Assembly (NCBI RefSeq): GCF_002007205.1
Contig: NZ_LAZS01000012.1
Span: 930,001-994,000, forward strand
Direction: 5' to 3'
DNA from: Ensifer adhaerens
Lineage (GTDB): Bacteria; Pseudomonadota; Alphaproteobacteria; Rhizobiales; Rhizobiaceae
Length of the DNA: 64,000 nt
The notes under the pieces are model-generated. The model was given only the letters and a program-made list of their open reading frames with translations. It made no database searches and was not told the DNA's origin. Numbering within the stretch: position 1 is the stretch's first letter; each line of letters opens with the position of its first letter. This document shows, one piece after another, positions 49,619 through 58,297 of this stretch. Position numbers and translations under genes: made by a program.

Positions 49619-50563
49619 TCAGGCAAATTCCTTGTGCTTGCCCGTGGCCCGGTCGACGCCGGCGTAGCTATCCTTCAGGCGCGCCTGGGCGTCCTTGAGG
49701 TCGCGCGGCGGCGGCGACGGGTCGATACCGACGAGCTTTGCGATATTGTTGCCGAGATAGCCTTCGAGATCGTCCTCGGAGAGGTTGATGCCGTGCGGCG
49801 GATCCTTGCAGAGCACTTCCAGTTCGCGCAGCCACATTCCCGGATCGTTCGGCGGGCTGTCGGTACCGAAGACGATCTTGTTCTTCGGCAATTGCTGGGC
49901 GAACTCCACGATACGCGACTGGAAGCACCATCCGGATTCGCAATAGACGTTCGGCGTATCCATCGCCATCCAGAAGGATTCGAACGAGTAGTTGCCGCCG
50001 GTCTGGATGCCGAAATGACCGATGATGAAGTTCACCATCGGAAACTCGCGAATGATCGGATAGAACATCGTCGGGATGGTGTACGGTCCGTCGCCGGTGT
50101 GGATGAGAACTACGACGCCGAGTTCTGCGCACTTCTTCATCGCCGGACGCAGCCAGTCGAGCGCGCGGTCAGGACGATAACCGTGCATGTTGGCGTGCAG
50201 CTTCAGCATCTTGAAGCCGTATTCCTTGACGTGGAATTCCAGCTCCGCCGCGCCGTTTTCCGGTCCCCAGCGCGGGTTGTAGTTGAAGTTGCCGATGAAG
50301 CGGTCCGGGTACTTCTGGCAAAGCTCGGCGCAATAGGCCATGTAGTCGCGAATGCCGTCGCGGCCCTTGCGGTTGCCGTCGCGGTAGCCGGTGTTTCCGG
50401 GCGGCGGCTGAATAAAGCCCATGTCGATCCGGCGCGGCTTGCCGTTGATCATGTAGGGACCGTCCATCAGCTTGAGCATGCGCTCGCCGGTGAAGGGCTC
50501 GCCCGTGTGACGCCACGCCTCGTCGACGAGGTTGGTCGGGTGAAGATGGGTATCAATGATCAT
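49619..50563 (-). CDS. Amidohydrolase-2 family metal-dependent hydrolase/decarboxylase
   Basis: A 314-residue TIM-barrel enzyme of the amidohydrolase-2 (ACMSD-like) group. Metal ligands are visible: the strand-1 HxH in MIIDTHLHPTNLVD, the strand-5 His in VVLIHTGDGPY, the strand-6 His in FIIGHFGIQTGG, and the strand-8 Asp in IVFGTDSPPNDPG. The group includes hydrolases and non-oxidative decarboxylases such as iso-orotate and gamma-resorcylate decarboxylase. It lies 60 bp from the ubiD-like gene and 18 bp from a closely similar paralogue that lacks the HxH. They probably form a heteromer. Confidence 0.85.
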   Translation of the reverse strand: MIIDTHLHPTNLVDEAWRHTGEPFTGERMLKLMDGPYMINGKPRRIDMGFIQPPPGNTGYRDGNRKGRDGIRDYMAYCAELCQKYPDRFIGNFNYNPRWGPENGAAELEFHVKEYGFKMLKLHANMHGYRPDRALDWLRPAMKKCAELGVVVLIHTGDGPYTIPTMFYPIIREFPMVNFIIGHFGIQTGGNYSFESFWMAMDTPNVYCESGWCFQSRIVEFAQQLPKNKIVFGTDSPPNDPGMWLRELEVLCKDPPHGINLSEDDLEGYLGNNIAKLVGIDPSPPPRDLKDAQARLKDSYAGVDRATGKHKEFA

Positions 50564-50581
50564 TGTTCACTCCGTTCAAAT

Positions 50582-51505
50582 TTACGCGGCAAGGACGACG
50601 CCGTGCTGGCGCAGATACGCCTCGGCTTCCTCGACGGTCGCCGGTGGCTTCGTCGCTTCCAGCCCGATCATCCGGGCGACGTTGTTGCCGAGGTAATCTT
50701 CGAGCGTATCCTCATCGAGGTTCAGGCCCTGCGGCGGCTCGTGGCAGAGGACTTCCAGGAGGTTGATCCACATGCCCGGCTCGTTCGGCGGTGTGTCGGA
50801 GCCGAAGAGGATCTTGTGCTTGGGCAGAACCTTGGCGAATTCGACGATGCGCGACTGCAGGCACCAGCCCGATTCCACGTAGACACTCGGGGTGTCGAGT
50901 GCCATCTGCATCGGCTCGAAGACGTAGACGCCACCGGTCTGGACGCCGAAATGCGCCAGGATGAAGTTCACTTCCGGGAACTCGCGGATGATCGGGTAGA
51001 ACTCCGTCGGGATCGAGTACGGACCGTCACCGGTATGAACCTTCACCATCAGGCCGAGGTCGGCGCACTTCTTCATGGCCGGACGCAACCAGTCGAGCGC
51101 ACGGTCCGGGCGATAAGCGTGCATGTTCGCCTGCAGCTGCACCATCTTGAAATCGAACTCCTTGGCGTAGCGTTCGATCTCTTCGGCGCCGTTCTGGGTG
51201 CCGTAGCGCGGGTTGTAGACGAAGCAGCCGAGGAAGCGGTCGGGGTGCTCGGTCACCATCTTTTCCGTGTAGGCCATGTACTGGCGGATGGCGGCCTTGC
51301 CTTCAAGATCCATCACCTCGTGGGTGTAGATGGTGTTGCCTTGCGGCGGCTGAATGAAGGCCTTGTCGATCCGGCGCGGCTTGCCGTTCACATAGTACGG
51401 GCCATCCATCATCTTCAGCAGTTTGTCGCCGGTGAACGGCGGTCCGTCGTGTCGCCAAGCCAGGTCCACCAGATCGGTGGGATAGCAGCTCAGGTCAATA
51501 ATCAT
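50582..51505 (-). CDS. Amidohydrolase-2 paralogue lacking the HxH metal motif
   Basis: A 307-residue paralogue of the next gene, alike throughout (PFTGDKLLKMMDGPYYVNGK, RPDRALDWLRPAMKKCADLG, HTGDGPYSIPTEFYPIIREF). The strand-1 HLH is replaced by Ser-Cys-Tyr (MIIDLSCYPTDLVD). The strand-5 and strand-6 His and the strand-8 Asp (FGSDTPPNEPG) remain. Loss of two ligands should alter or abolish binuclear metal binding, so it may be a structural or regulatory subunit. CAGGAGAAA precedes the ATG. It is the first gene of the operon that continues to xdhC. Confidence 0.82.
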   Translation of the reverse strand: MIIDLSCYPTDLVDLAWRHDGPPFTGDKLLKMMDGPYYVNGKPRRIDKAFIQPPQGNTIYTHEVMDLEGKAAIRQYMAYTEKMVTEHPDRFLGCFVYNPRYGTQNGAEEIERYAKEFDFKMVQLQANMHAYRPDRALDWLRPAMKKCADLGLMVKVHTGDGPYSIPTEFYPIIREFPEVNFILAHFGVQTGGVYVFEPMQMALDTPSVYVESGWCLQSRIVEFAKVLPKHKILFGSDTPPNEPGMWINLLEVLCHEPPQGLNLDEDTLEDYLGNNVARMIGLEATKPPATVEEAEAYLRQHGVVLAA

Positions 51506-51830
51506 AGGTTTCTCCTGTCGTAGAGGGTCCGGTCGATGCGGGGCCGCGCGATGAACGCCATGCCGGCCAAAGCCAGGCGTGGATCCGCGATCTCAGGAAA
51601 TGCCGAAGACGGAGGGAACGGGCCGGCGCATAAGCTCCCAGGGCGGGGCAACCGGGTGTTCCTTTGGTGATCAGCATCGACATCGCAGCCTCATCTTCCA
51701 ACAGACGGTGAGCAATTGTCGGTGCTTCTACTCGCCTTCAAAGGAACCACTTCGCGCGATTCTTGTCAACGCAAAAAATGAGCTAAGCAATTGTTTTTAA
51801 AACGATTTTTGTCATTAGAAGCAACAGCGA
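51506..51830. other. Intergenic promoter region of the decarboxylase operon
   Basis: No gene is visible. The minus strand contains TTGACA with AT-rich DNA before it (51725-51815), so a sigma-70-type promoter of the operon starting at 51505 is likely here. The -10 element is not clear. Confidence 0.4.
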
Positions 51831-51857
51831 CCGCCCGCGCTGGAGGGGCGCGGGCGG
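51831..51857 (-). terminator. Strong GC-rich terminator hairpin
   Basis: CCGCCCGCGC and GCGCGGGCGG form a perfect 10-bp stem with a 7-nt loop, 50 bp after the cobW stop. It separates the permease/molybdenum hydroxylase operon from the amidohydrolase/UbiD operon. The following minus-strand sequence is only partly T-rich. Confidence 0.6.
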
Positions 51858-51906
51858 CTCAGACAGAAAGGCTTACGCAAGCGCCGTCCGGCGTGGAGAC
51901 TCGCTG

Positions 51907-53040
51907 CTAAGGCACCAGGCATGCACGCAAGTTTCTGTCGATGCTGTCACGGTCGAGATTGCGGCCAATGAACACGAACTTCGACTTCCGCTTGTCTTCG
52001 CCCCAGGCGTGGTCCGGGCGGAAATCGACGAGCTTGTGCACGGCCTGAAGCACGAAGAAGCGGTCGTCGCCGGCAACGGAAACGATGCCCTTCGTGCGGA
52101 AAATGTCGTCGCCGTGCTCGCCGAGGTAGCCCTTGAGGAAACCTGCAAGCTTTTCGCCGTCGAAGGCTTCGGGATAGACGAAGGAGTGGGATTTCACCGT
52201 CGCGTCATGCTGGTGCGGCCGAAGGGCGGTCGCGTGCTCGCGTCCATGGTCATGATGATGGTGCCCATGGTCGTGATGCGCATGATCGCAACACGGCTCC
52301 TTGCAGTCGTGATCATGATGGTGGTCGGCGTCGTGGTCGTCATCCATGTCGATGTCGAGGATTTCCGCCCGCTCGCGCACATAGGACGGCCGGAAGCCCT
52401 TGACGCCGAGGATGTTGGAGAGATCCACCTTGCCGTAGCTGGACCTGAGGATGGGTGCTGTCTGGTTTAGCCTGCGCAGAGATGTTTCCAGCGAACCGAG
52501 GGCTTCCTCCCCGGCAAGGTCGATCTTGTTGACGAGAATGCGGTCGGCCGCGACGATCTGGTTGACTGCCTGGTTGTCGCTGCCGTCGAGCACGGGATCG
52601 TAGAGGTGCTGGTCGATATGCATGGCATCCACCAGCGTCACGACGGCGTCGAGCTCCACTTCGTCGGCGACGCTACGATCAACGAAAAAGGCGGTGGCGA
52701 CCGGCGTCGGGTCGGCAAGGCCCGAGGTCTCGACGATGATGTGGTCGAACTTGTCCTTGTGGCTCAGGAGCTTCTTCATCACGTCGATCAGATCGTTGCG
52801 CACGTCGACGAAGCAGCAGATGCAGCCGTTCTGCATCTGGAAAATTTCTTCGTCCGAGGCGAGCACCAGGTCGCTGTCGACGTCCACCTCGCCGTATTCG
52901 TTCTCGATCACCGCGATGCGATGGCCGTGACGTTCGGTGAGGATGTAGTTGAGCAGCGTCGTCTTTCCCGATCCAAGGAACCCGGTGAGGATCGTGATCG
53001 GGAGTTTCTGCTGGCTCGCAGGCTCGATATGCATGTTCAT
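51907..53040 (-). CDS. CobW/COG0523-family GTPase with histidine-rich insert
   Basis: A 377-residue G3E GTPase and metal chaperone. It has Walker A GFLGSGKTT, the family CxCC motif in NGCICCFVDVRNDL, Walker B-like IIVETSGLADPTP and the guanine motif NKIDL. A His/Asp-rich stretch of about 45 residues (HDADHHHDHDCKEPCCDHAH and after) should bind zinc, cobalt or nickel. The C-terminal CobW_C domain is present (FVYPEAFDGEKLAGFLKGYL). The ATG overlaps the stop of the molybdenum hydroxylase large subunit, so it probably supplies metal to an enzyme of this pathway, for example the amidohydrolases. Confidence 0.9.
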   Translation of the reverse strand: MNMHIEPASQQKLPITILTGFLGSGKTTLLNYILTERHGHRIAVIENEYGEVDVDSDLVLASDEEIFQMQNGCICCFVDVRNDLIDVMKKLLSHKDKFDHIIVETSGLADPTPVATAFFVDRSVADEVELDAVVTLVDAMHIDQHLYDPVLDGSDNQAVNQIVAADRILVNKIDLAGEEALGSLETSLRRLNQTAPILRSSYGKVDLSNILGVKGFRPSYVRERAEILDIDMDDDHDADHHHDHDCKEPCCDHAHHDHGHHHHDHGREHATALRPHQHDATVKSHSFVYPEAFDGEKLAGFLKGYLGEHGDDIFRTKGIVSVAGDDRFFVLQAVHKLVDFRPDHAWGEDKRKSKFVFIGRNLDRDSIDRNLRACLVP

Positions 53041-55343
53041 GCGCCCTTCTCCCTCAAGGCTTTCAGGATGTCTTCCGGCGTGATCGGATAGTGGTGGAAG
53101 CGAACGCCGATGGCGTCGTGGATGGCATTGGCGATGGAGGGGCCGATGGCGATGATCGGATCTTCGCCCACACCCTTGGCGCCCCAGGGACCGCCCGGAT
53201 CGGGAGCTGCCTCGAGGATGATCGTCTCGATGTCGGGCATGTCCATTGACAGCGGCATCTTGTAGTCGACCAGGCCGGCATTGAGCGAACGCCCGGTTTT
53301 CTTGTCGATGACGTAGTCCTCGGTCAGCGTGTGGCCGATGCCCTGCTGGATGCCGCCCTCGATCTGGCCCTGCGCCGCAATTGGATGGATGACGCGTCCG
53401 ACGTCATGCACCGGCACAACACGCTTGACCTCGACGATGCCCGTTTCGGTGTCGATATCCACCTCGGTGAAATGCGCGGCGAAAGAGTAGGATTTCGTCG
53501 GCTCGTAAGTGCCATTGGCGACGATGTTGGCGGCGGGAATGCCACGGGAAGGCCCCATGGCCTCCGACACCGTCATAGAGCGATCTGGCTCGGCAATGAG
53601 GAAGACCTTGCCTTCGGAAAGGTCGATCTCTTCCGCCGAGACCTGCAGCTTCATCGCGGCCCTGGCGAGCACGGCTGCGCGCACCTTTTCGGCCGCCATC
53701 TTGGCGGCCGTGCCGACCAGGTAGGTCGTGTGGCTGGCAAAGGCCCCGATGTCCCACGGAACCACGTCCGTGTCGCCATGAATGACGCCAACGTCCTCGA
53801 AGCGGACCCCGAGCTCTTCGGCAACGATCTGCGCCAGCGCCGTATGGGCTCCGGTGCCAAGCCCGGCAGCGCCAGTCAGCAGCGTCACCGTGCCATCCTC
53901 GTTGACCTTGACGGTGGCATTGCCCTGCTCCTTGATGCCTGGATAGGCGGACGAGCCGTGCATTTCGCAGCCGATGCCCCACCCTTTGCGGATATGCGGG
54001 CGCTTCGGATCCGGCGTGCGATCCCGGCCCCTCAGCGTCGTCCAGTCGAGCACGTCAATGCCGTGCTTGAGGCAGATTTCAAGCCCGTGACCGATGATGG
54101 GGTGGCCGGATGGCGCGATGTCGCCGGCGCGCACCACGTTCTTCAGCTTGAGCTCCGCCGGGTCCATGCCAAGACGTTCAGCCGCTTCGTCCATCTGGAT
54201 GTCGAGCGCGTAGTAGCTCTGCACCACGCCGTAACCGCGGAAGGCGCCGTTGATCGGGGTGTTGGTGTAGACGCAGCGCCCCTCCAGCCGCACGTTCTCG
54301 CAGCGATAGAGCGAGGTGGCGGCGGTGGTTCCGACGATGGTTACGCCCGGACCGTGGGACCCGTAGGCGCCGGAATCGTAGACCAGCTTCATGTCGCGGG
54401 CGACGAGCGTGCCGTCGTTCTTGAAGCCCTGCTTCAGCCAGATCTTGCAAGGGTGACGCGACCGGCCGGCGACGAATGTCTCATGGCGGGTGAATTCCAT
54501 TTTCACCGGGCGGCGGGTTTCCTTGGCCAAAAGCGCGCAGAGAAACTCGTGCTGGAACAGGTCCTGCTTGGCGCCAAAGCCGCCGCCCATATGGTCGACG
54601 AGCACGCGCACCTTGGTGAGCGGCAGGCCGAGCACTTCGGCAAGGATGCCGCGGACCATGAACGAGGTCTGGGTAGAGGTCCAGAAGGTCAGCTTGTTCG
54701 AGCCGTCCCAGTCGGCGACGCAGACGTTCGGCTCCATGTAGGCCGGATGCGGCCGCCCGCCGGCAAAGGTGCCTTCGAGCACGAAGTCCGCCTCGGCAAA
54801 GCCCTTGTCGATGTCGCCGCGGTTGACGCGCACGGGGTCCAGCACCAGGTTGCCGCCGGGGCCGACCTCGTGGATCAGCGGCGCTCCGAGCTGGACCGCA
54901 TCCTCCGGTTCGAAGACGCCCGGCAGTGCTTCATATTCCACCTCGATCAGGTCGAGCGCCTCGTCGGCGATCTCCTCGCTGATTGCAGCGACGGCGGCGA
55001 CGCCCTCGCCCCAGAACCGCACCTTGTGGTCGAGAATGTACTGGTCCTTGGTGCAGGAGGCCGAGCGGGGATGCGGCGAGCCGTAGTGCAGGACGCGCGG
55101 CACGGTCTCGTGCGTGAGCACGGCCTTGACGCCGGGATAGGCGAGCGCCTTGCTGACGTCGATCGACTTGATGCGCGCATGGGCGATCGCCGCGCGCTTG
55201 ATCTTGCCGTGCAGCATGCCGGGCAGCTTGATGTCGCCGGTATACTGCGCCTCGCCCGTCACCTTCTCGAGCACGTCGTCGCGCTTGACGCTCTTGCCGA
55301 CGATCTTGAACTCGCGCTGTTCAATGGGGGTGGTCATGTTCAT
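53037..55343 (-). CDS. Molybdenum hydroxylase large subunit (xanthine dehydrogenase/CoxL-like)
   Basis: A 768-residue molybdopterin-binding subunit. The cofactor-binding GGGFGAKQDLFQHEF, the substrate-channel block PINGAFRGYGVVQSY and the catalytic Glu727 in AKGVGEDPIIAIG are present. The start ATG 55343 overlaps the stop of the iron-sulfur subunit; the open frame further upstream is a shadow. With the 2Fe-2S and FAD subunits it forms a three-subunit hydroxylase acting on N-heterocycles, purines, aldehydes or CO. The GAFRGYG loop is not the CoxL AYRCSFR, so it is not a CO dehydrogenase. The neighbours favour an N-heterocycle substrate. Confidence 0.9.
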   Translation of the reverse strand: MNMTTPIEQREFKIVGKSVKRDDVLEKVTGEAQYTGDIKLPGMLHGKIKRAAIAHARIKSIDVSKALAYPGVKAVLTHETVPRVLHYGSPHPRSASCTKDQYILDHKVRFWGEGVAAVAAISEEIADEALDLIEVEYEALPGVFEPEDAVQLGAPLIHEVGPGGNLVLDPVRVNRGDIDKGFAEADFVLEGTFAGGRPHPAYMEPNVCVADWDGSNKLTFWTSTQTSFMVRGILAEVLGLPLTKVRVLVDHMGGGFGAKQDLFQHEFLCALLAKETRRPVKMEFTRHETFVAGRSRHPCKIWLKQGFKNDGTLVARDMKLVYDSGAYGSHGPGVTIVGTTAATSLYRCENVRLEGRCVYTNTPINGAFRGYGVVQSYYALDIQMDEAAERLGMDPAELKLKNVVRAGDIAPSGHPIIGHGLEICLKHGIDVLDWTTLRGRDRTPDPKRPHIRKGWGIGCEMHGSSAYPGIKEQGNATVKVNEDGTVTLLTGAAGLGTGAHTALAQIVAEELGVRFEDVGVIHGDTDVVPWDIGAFASHTTYLVGTAAKMAAEKVRAAVLARAAMKLQVSAEEIDLSEGKVFLIAEPDRSMTVSEAMGPSRGIPAANIVANGTYEPTKSYSFAAHFTEVDIDTETGIVEVKRVVPVHDVGRVIHPIAAQGQIEGGIQQGIGHTLTEDYVIDKKTGRSLNAGLVDYKMPLSMDMPDIETIILEAAPDPGGPWGAKGVGEDPIIAIGPSIANAIHDAIGVRFHHYPITPEDILKALREKGA

Positions 55344-55822
55344 GGTCTTGTTGCCTCCATCTCGCGCGCGGCCGATTTGATCGCGTCGAATATCTTGGTG
55401 TAGCCAGTGCAGCGGCAGATGTTGCCGGAGAGCCCGAAGCGGATGTCCTCGTCGCTCGGGTGCGGATTGTCGTCGAGCAGCTTCTTCGCCATCATCAGGA
55501 TGCCGGGCGTGCAGAAGCCGCATTGCGAGGCGCCGTGCCGCATGAAGGCATCCTGCAGCGGATGCAGTCGATCGACACCCGGCTGGAGCCCTTCGACCGT
55601 CTCGACCGCACGGCCTTCGGCTTCCACGGCAAGCATCAGGCAGGCGTTGACCGGCTCGCCATCGACGAGCACGGTGCAGGCGCCGCAGTCGCCGACATCG
55701 CAGCCCTTCTTGGTGCCGGTGAGGCCGACCTCGTCGCGCAGCGCATCGAGCAGGGAGCAGCAGCCATTGACGGCCATCTCGCGCGCCTCGCCATTCACGG
55801 TGAATTCGACCATCCGTTTCAT
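55340..55822 (-). CDS. Molybdenum hydroxylase iron-sulfur subunit (2x[2Fe-2S])
   Basis: A 160-residue small subunit. The plant-ferredoxin-like cluster ligands are in KKGCDVGDCGACTVLVDG, with the fourth Cys in NACLML. The helical cluster ligands are in CGFCTPGILMMAKKLL and SGNICRCTGYTKIFDAI. All eight cysteines are present. It overlaps both the FAD and the molybdenum subunit genes by 4 bp. Confidence 0.94.
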   Translation of the reverse strand: MKRMVEFTVNGEAREMAVNGCCSLLDALRDEVGLTGTKKGCDVGDCGACTVLVDGEPVNACLMLAVEAEGRAVETVEGLQPGVDRLHPLQDAFMRHGASQCGFCTPGILMMAKKLLDDNPHPSDEDIRFGLSGNICRCTGYTKIFDAIKSAAREMEATRP

Positions 55823-56682
55823 GCGAAAGTCTCCAATGCCTGTTTAATGGCGCGACCGGTCAGGACGCCGACCATGTCGCGGCGGTAGTCTGCGCTGGCG
55901 CGCACGTTGCTGATCGGCGTGCATTCCTCCATCGCCTTGTCGGCAGCACTCCTGACAGCCTCAGCATCGAGCCTCGTGCCACGCAGCATGGCTTCGGCTT
56001 GCGGCGCGCGCAGCACAGTGGCGCCGACCGCACCGAGCGCGATGCGGATGTCGCTGCAGACGCCATCGTCCATCGCCAGGCTGACGGCGACGCCGACAGT
56101 GGACAGCTCCATCGCCTTTCGACGGCCGTGCTTGAGATAGGCCTTGCCGGTATTGTCACCCGCCGGCGGCACGGTGATGCCGGTAACGATTTCGCCCTTG
56201 GCGAGAACGGTCCTGCCGGGGCCGGTGAAGAACTCGCAGATCGGCACCACACGCATATTGGTGCGGCTGTAGATGTGCACGAAGGCGCCGTCCGCCACCA
56301 AGGGCGGAATGGTATCGGCCGACGGCGAGGCGCGACAGATATTGCCGACGACGGTCGCGCGGTTGCGCACCTGGATGGAGCCGAGCGAGGCGAGTGCTGA
56401 ACGCAGGTTCGGATATCGCTGGCGCACCAGCGACAGGTTCTCCAGCCGTCCGACGGTCACCAGCGCACCGAAGGTTAGGCCGCGCGTCTCGTTATAGGTG
56501 ATGTCGGACAAACCAGGGATCTGCTTGATGTCGACGACGTTGCGCACGCGGCGCAGCCGTTCGCGGATCTCGACCAAAAGGTCCGTGCCTCCGTTGAACA
56601 GGAATGTGTCGTCGCCGAGCTCGGTGAGAAGACGGGAGGCATGCTCCAGCGTTTCCGCCCGATGATAGTCGAAGCGTCTCAT
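55819..56682 (-). CDS. Molybdenum hydroxylase FAD-binding subunit (CoxM-like)
   Basis: A 287-residue medium subunit. The FAD-binding segments are FLFNGGTDLLVEIRERLRRV and SALASLGSIQVRNRATVVGN with ICRASPSADTIPPL after it, which is the typical second FAD motif. The C-terminal CO_deh_flav_C domain is present (RKAMELSTVGVAVSLAMDDG). It is the first gene of the hydroxylase set, 59 bp after the permease gene, and passes electrons from the iron-sulfur subunit to an acceptor. Confidence 0.92.
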   Translation of the reverse strand: MRRFDYHRAETLEHASRLLTELGDDTFLFNGGTDLLVEIRERLRRVRNVVDIKQIPGLSDITYNETRGLTFGALVTVGRLENLSLVRQRYPNLRSALASLGSIQVRNRATVVGNICRASPSADTIPPLVADGAFVHIYSRTNMRVVPICEFFTGPGRTVLAKGEIVTGITVPPAGDNTGKAYLKHGRRKAMELSTVGVAVSLAMDDGVCSDIRIALGAVGATVLRAPQAEAMLRGTRLDAEAVRSAADKAMEECTPISNVRASADYRRDMVGVLTGRAIKQALETFA

Positions 56683-56741
56683 GGAATCCTCTTGGGGTTG
56701 GGGGCTCCGGCGGCGCGCGGCCGCCGGACTAATGGTGTTCT

Positions 56742-58133
56742 CTAGGCAGGGTCGGCAGCCGGCGCGCCGTCCGCGAGTTCGGCCTCCTCCGGCTCATTCG
56801 CCGGAACGCCGTTGAAGAGAATGTTGAGCAGTGCCGCCGCAAAGGTGCCGACGAGCACGCCGCTGTGCAGGAACTTCTCGATCGCCGCCGGCAACTGATC
56901 GAAGATGTTTTCGGCAACGACCGGCACCATGGCGAGGCCGACGCTGACGGCGACGATGTAGAGGTTGCGGCGATTGGCCACGAAATCCACCTTCGACAGG
57001 ATCTTCACCCCCGTCGCCGACACCATGCCGAACATCACGATTGCCGCACCGCCGACGACATAGCTCGGGATCGATGCGCTGACGAAGGCAACCTTCGGCA
57101 GCGAGCCGAGCAGGATCAGGATGGCGCCGCCGGCTGCCACCACGAAGCGGCTGAGCACTCCGGTGATCTGCAGCAGTCCGACGTTCTGCGCATAGGTCGT
57201 ATAGGTGAAGGTGTTGAGCAGGCCGCCGATGATGTTACCGACACCGTCGGTTCTCAAACCCCGGGTCAGTTCTGCCTCGGTGATCTTGCGTCCGGCCATG
57301 TCGCCGACAGCCAGGAACTGGCCGGTCGATTCGATCATCATGACCGTCATGACCGCACAGAGCGACAGGATCGACCAGAACTCGAAGATCGGCCATCCGA
57401 AGGCGAGCGGGTGAATGATGCGCACCCAATCGGCTTGCGCCACGCCGTGGAAATCCACCTTGCCGGCAGCGATCGCGACCACGAAGCCGATCCCGATCCC
57501 GATCAGCACCGCAAGATTGGCCATGAAGCCCTTGAGAACGCGGGTGAGAAGCAGGATCGACATGAGCACTATGGCAGCCACGGCGAGCGCGAACGGCGCG
57601 CCGTAGGCCGGGTTCGGGATCATGCCGTCCGGACCCTTGATCATCGGCTGGCCGCCTGCCGCCCAGTTTACCCCGACGCGCATCAGCGAAAGGCCGATCA
57701 CCAGCATCACCGTGCCGGTGACAACAGGCGGGAAGAACCGTACCCAGCGGCCGAAGAACGGCGCGACCAGGATCGTGAACACCCCGGAGCCGATGACCGC
57801 GCCGATGACGCCCGGCATGCCGAGATCGGGATTGGTACCCGTCGCGATAATCGAGGGTACGGCGGTGAACGAAATCCCCATCATGATCGGCAGGCGAATG
57901 CCGATGTTCCAGATGCCGAGCGCCTGGATGAGGGTGACGATGCCACAACAGAAGAGATCCGCGCTGACGAGCATCGCGATCTGTTCCTTGGGCAATTGAA
58001 GTGCGCTGCCGACGATGAGCGGCACGGCGACCGCTCCGGCATACATGACGAGAACATGCTGTAGGCCAAGGGCCATCAAACTCGGGATTGGGTAGGTTTT
58101 TTCGACAGGATCAGTCGTATCGGGGTTATGCAT
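56742..58133 (-). CDS. NCS2 nucleobase:cation symporter (uracil-xanthine permease family)
   Basis: A 463-residue inner-membrane permease. The NCS2 signature is present in TYTTYAQNVGLLQITGVLSR (the Q-N-x-G core), with LQHVLVMYAGAVAVPLIVGS at the start and MIESTGQFLAVGDMAGRKIT before the substrate-binding region. The ATG 58133 follows GGGAGGAAA. Family members carry xanthine, urate, uracil or related nucleobases. It is the first gene of the molybdenum hydroxylase operon, and so imports the presumed N-heterocyclic substrate. Confidence 0.9.
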   Translation of the reverse strand: MHNPDTTDPVEKTYPIPSLMALGLQHVLVMYAGAVAVPLIVGSALQLPKEQIAMLVSADLFCCGIVTLIQALGIWNIGIRLPIMMGISFTAVPSIIATGTNPDLGMPGVIGAVIGSGVFTILVAPFFGRWVRFFPPVVTGTVMLVIGLSLMRVGVNWAAGGQPMIKGPDGMIPNPAYGAPFALAVAAIVLMSILLLTRVLKGFMANLAVLIGIGIGFVVAIAAGKVDFHGVAQADWVRIIHPLAFGWPIFEFWSILSLCAVMTVMMIESTGQFLAVGDMAGRKITEAELTRGLRTDGVGNIIGGLLNTFTYTTYAQNVGLLQITGVLSRFVVAAGGAILILLGSLPKVAFVSASIPSYVVGGAAIVMFGMVSATGVKILSKVDFVANRRNLYIVAVSVGLAMVPVVAENIFDQLPAAIEKFLHSGVLVGTFAAALLNILFNGVPANEPEEAELADGAPAADPA

Positions 58134-58266
58134 TCGCTTTCCTCCCAGCGAACAGCTTCCGGCGCGGTGGGAGGGCAACTTCGGCCTCATGATCTGGTCA
58201 CCGCACGCCGTACAGGGCGGATCATGCGGCTGGCCAAATCAGTAAACAACCGGCATAATCATATTT

Positions 58267-58285
58267 ATTCATATAGTAATTGAAT
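58267..58285. promoter_or_regulatory. ATTCA-N9-TGAAT inverted repeat, candidate LysR site
   Basis: ATTCA (58267-58271) and TGAAT (58281-58285) form an inverted repeat in an AT-rich stretch between the divergent permease and LysR genes, 12 bp before the LysR start. The position fits autoregulation by the LysR protein. Confidence 0.4.
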
Positions 58286-58297
58286 GAATGGACCGGC

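Noticed and set aside
49499-51523. A 674-codon open frame on the plus strand.
   Set aside because: It is antisense to the two amidohydrolase genes. Its translation is rich in Val/Arg/Asp/Leu without any family features.
53331-55403. A 690-codon open frame on the plus strand.
   Set aside because: It mirrors the Mo hydroxylase large subunit gene, whose cofactor motifs and gene overlaps are convincing.
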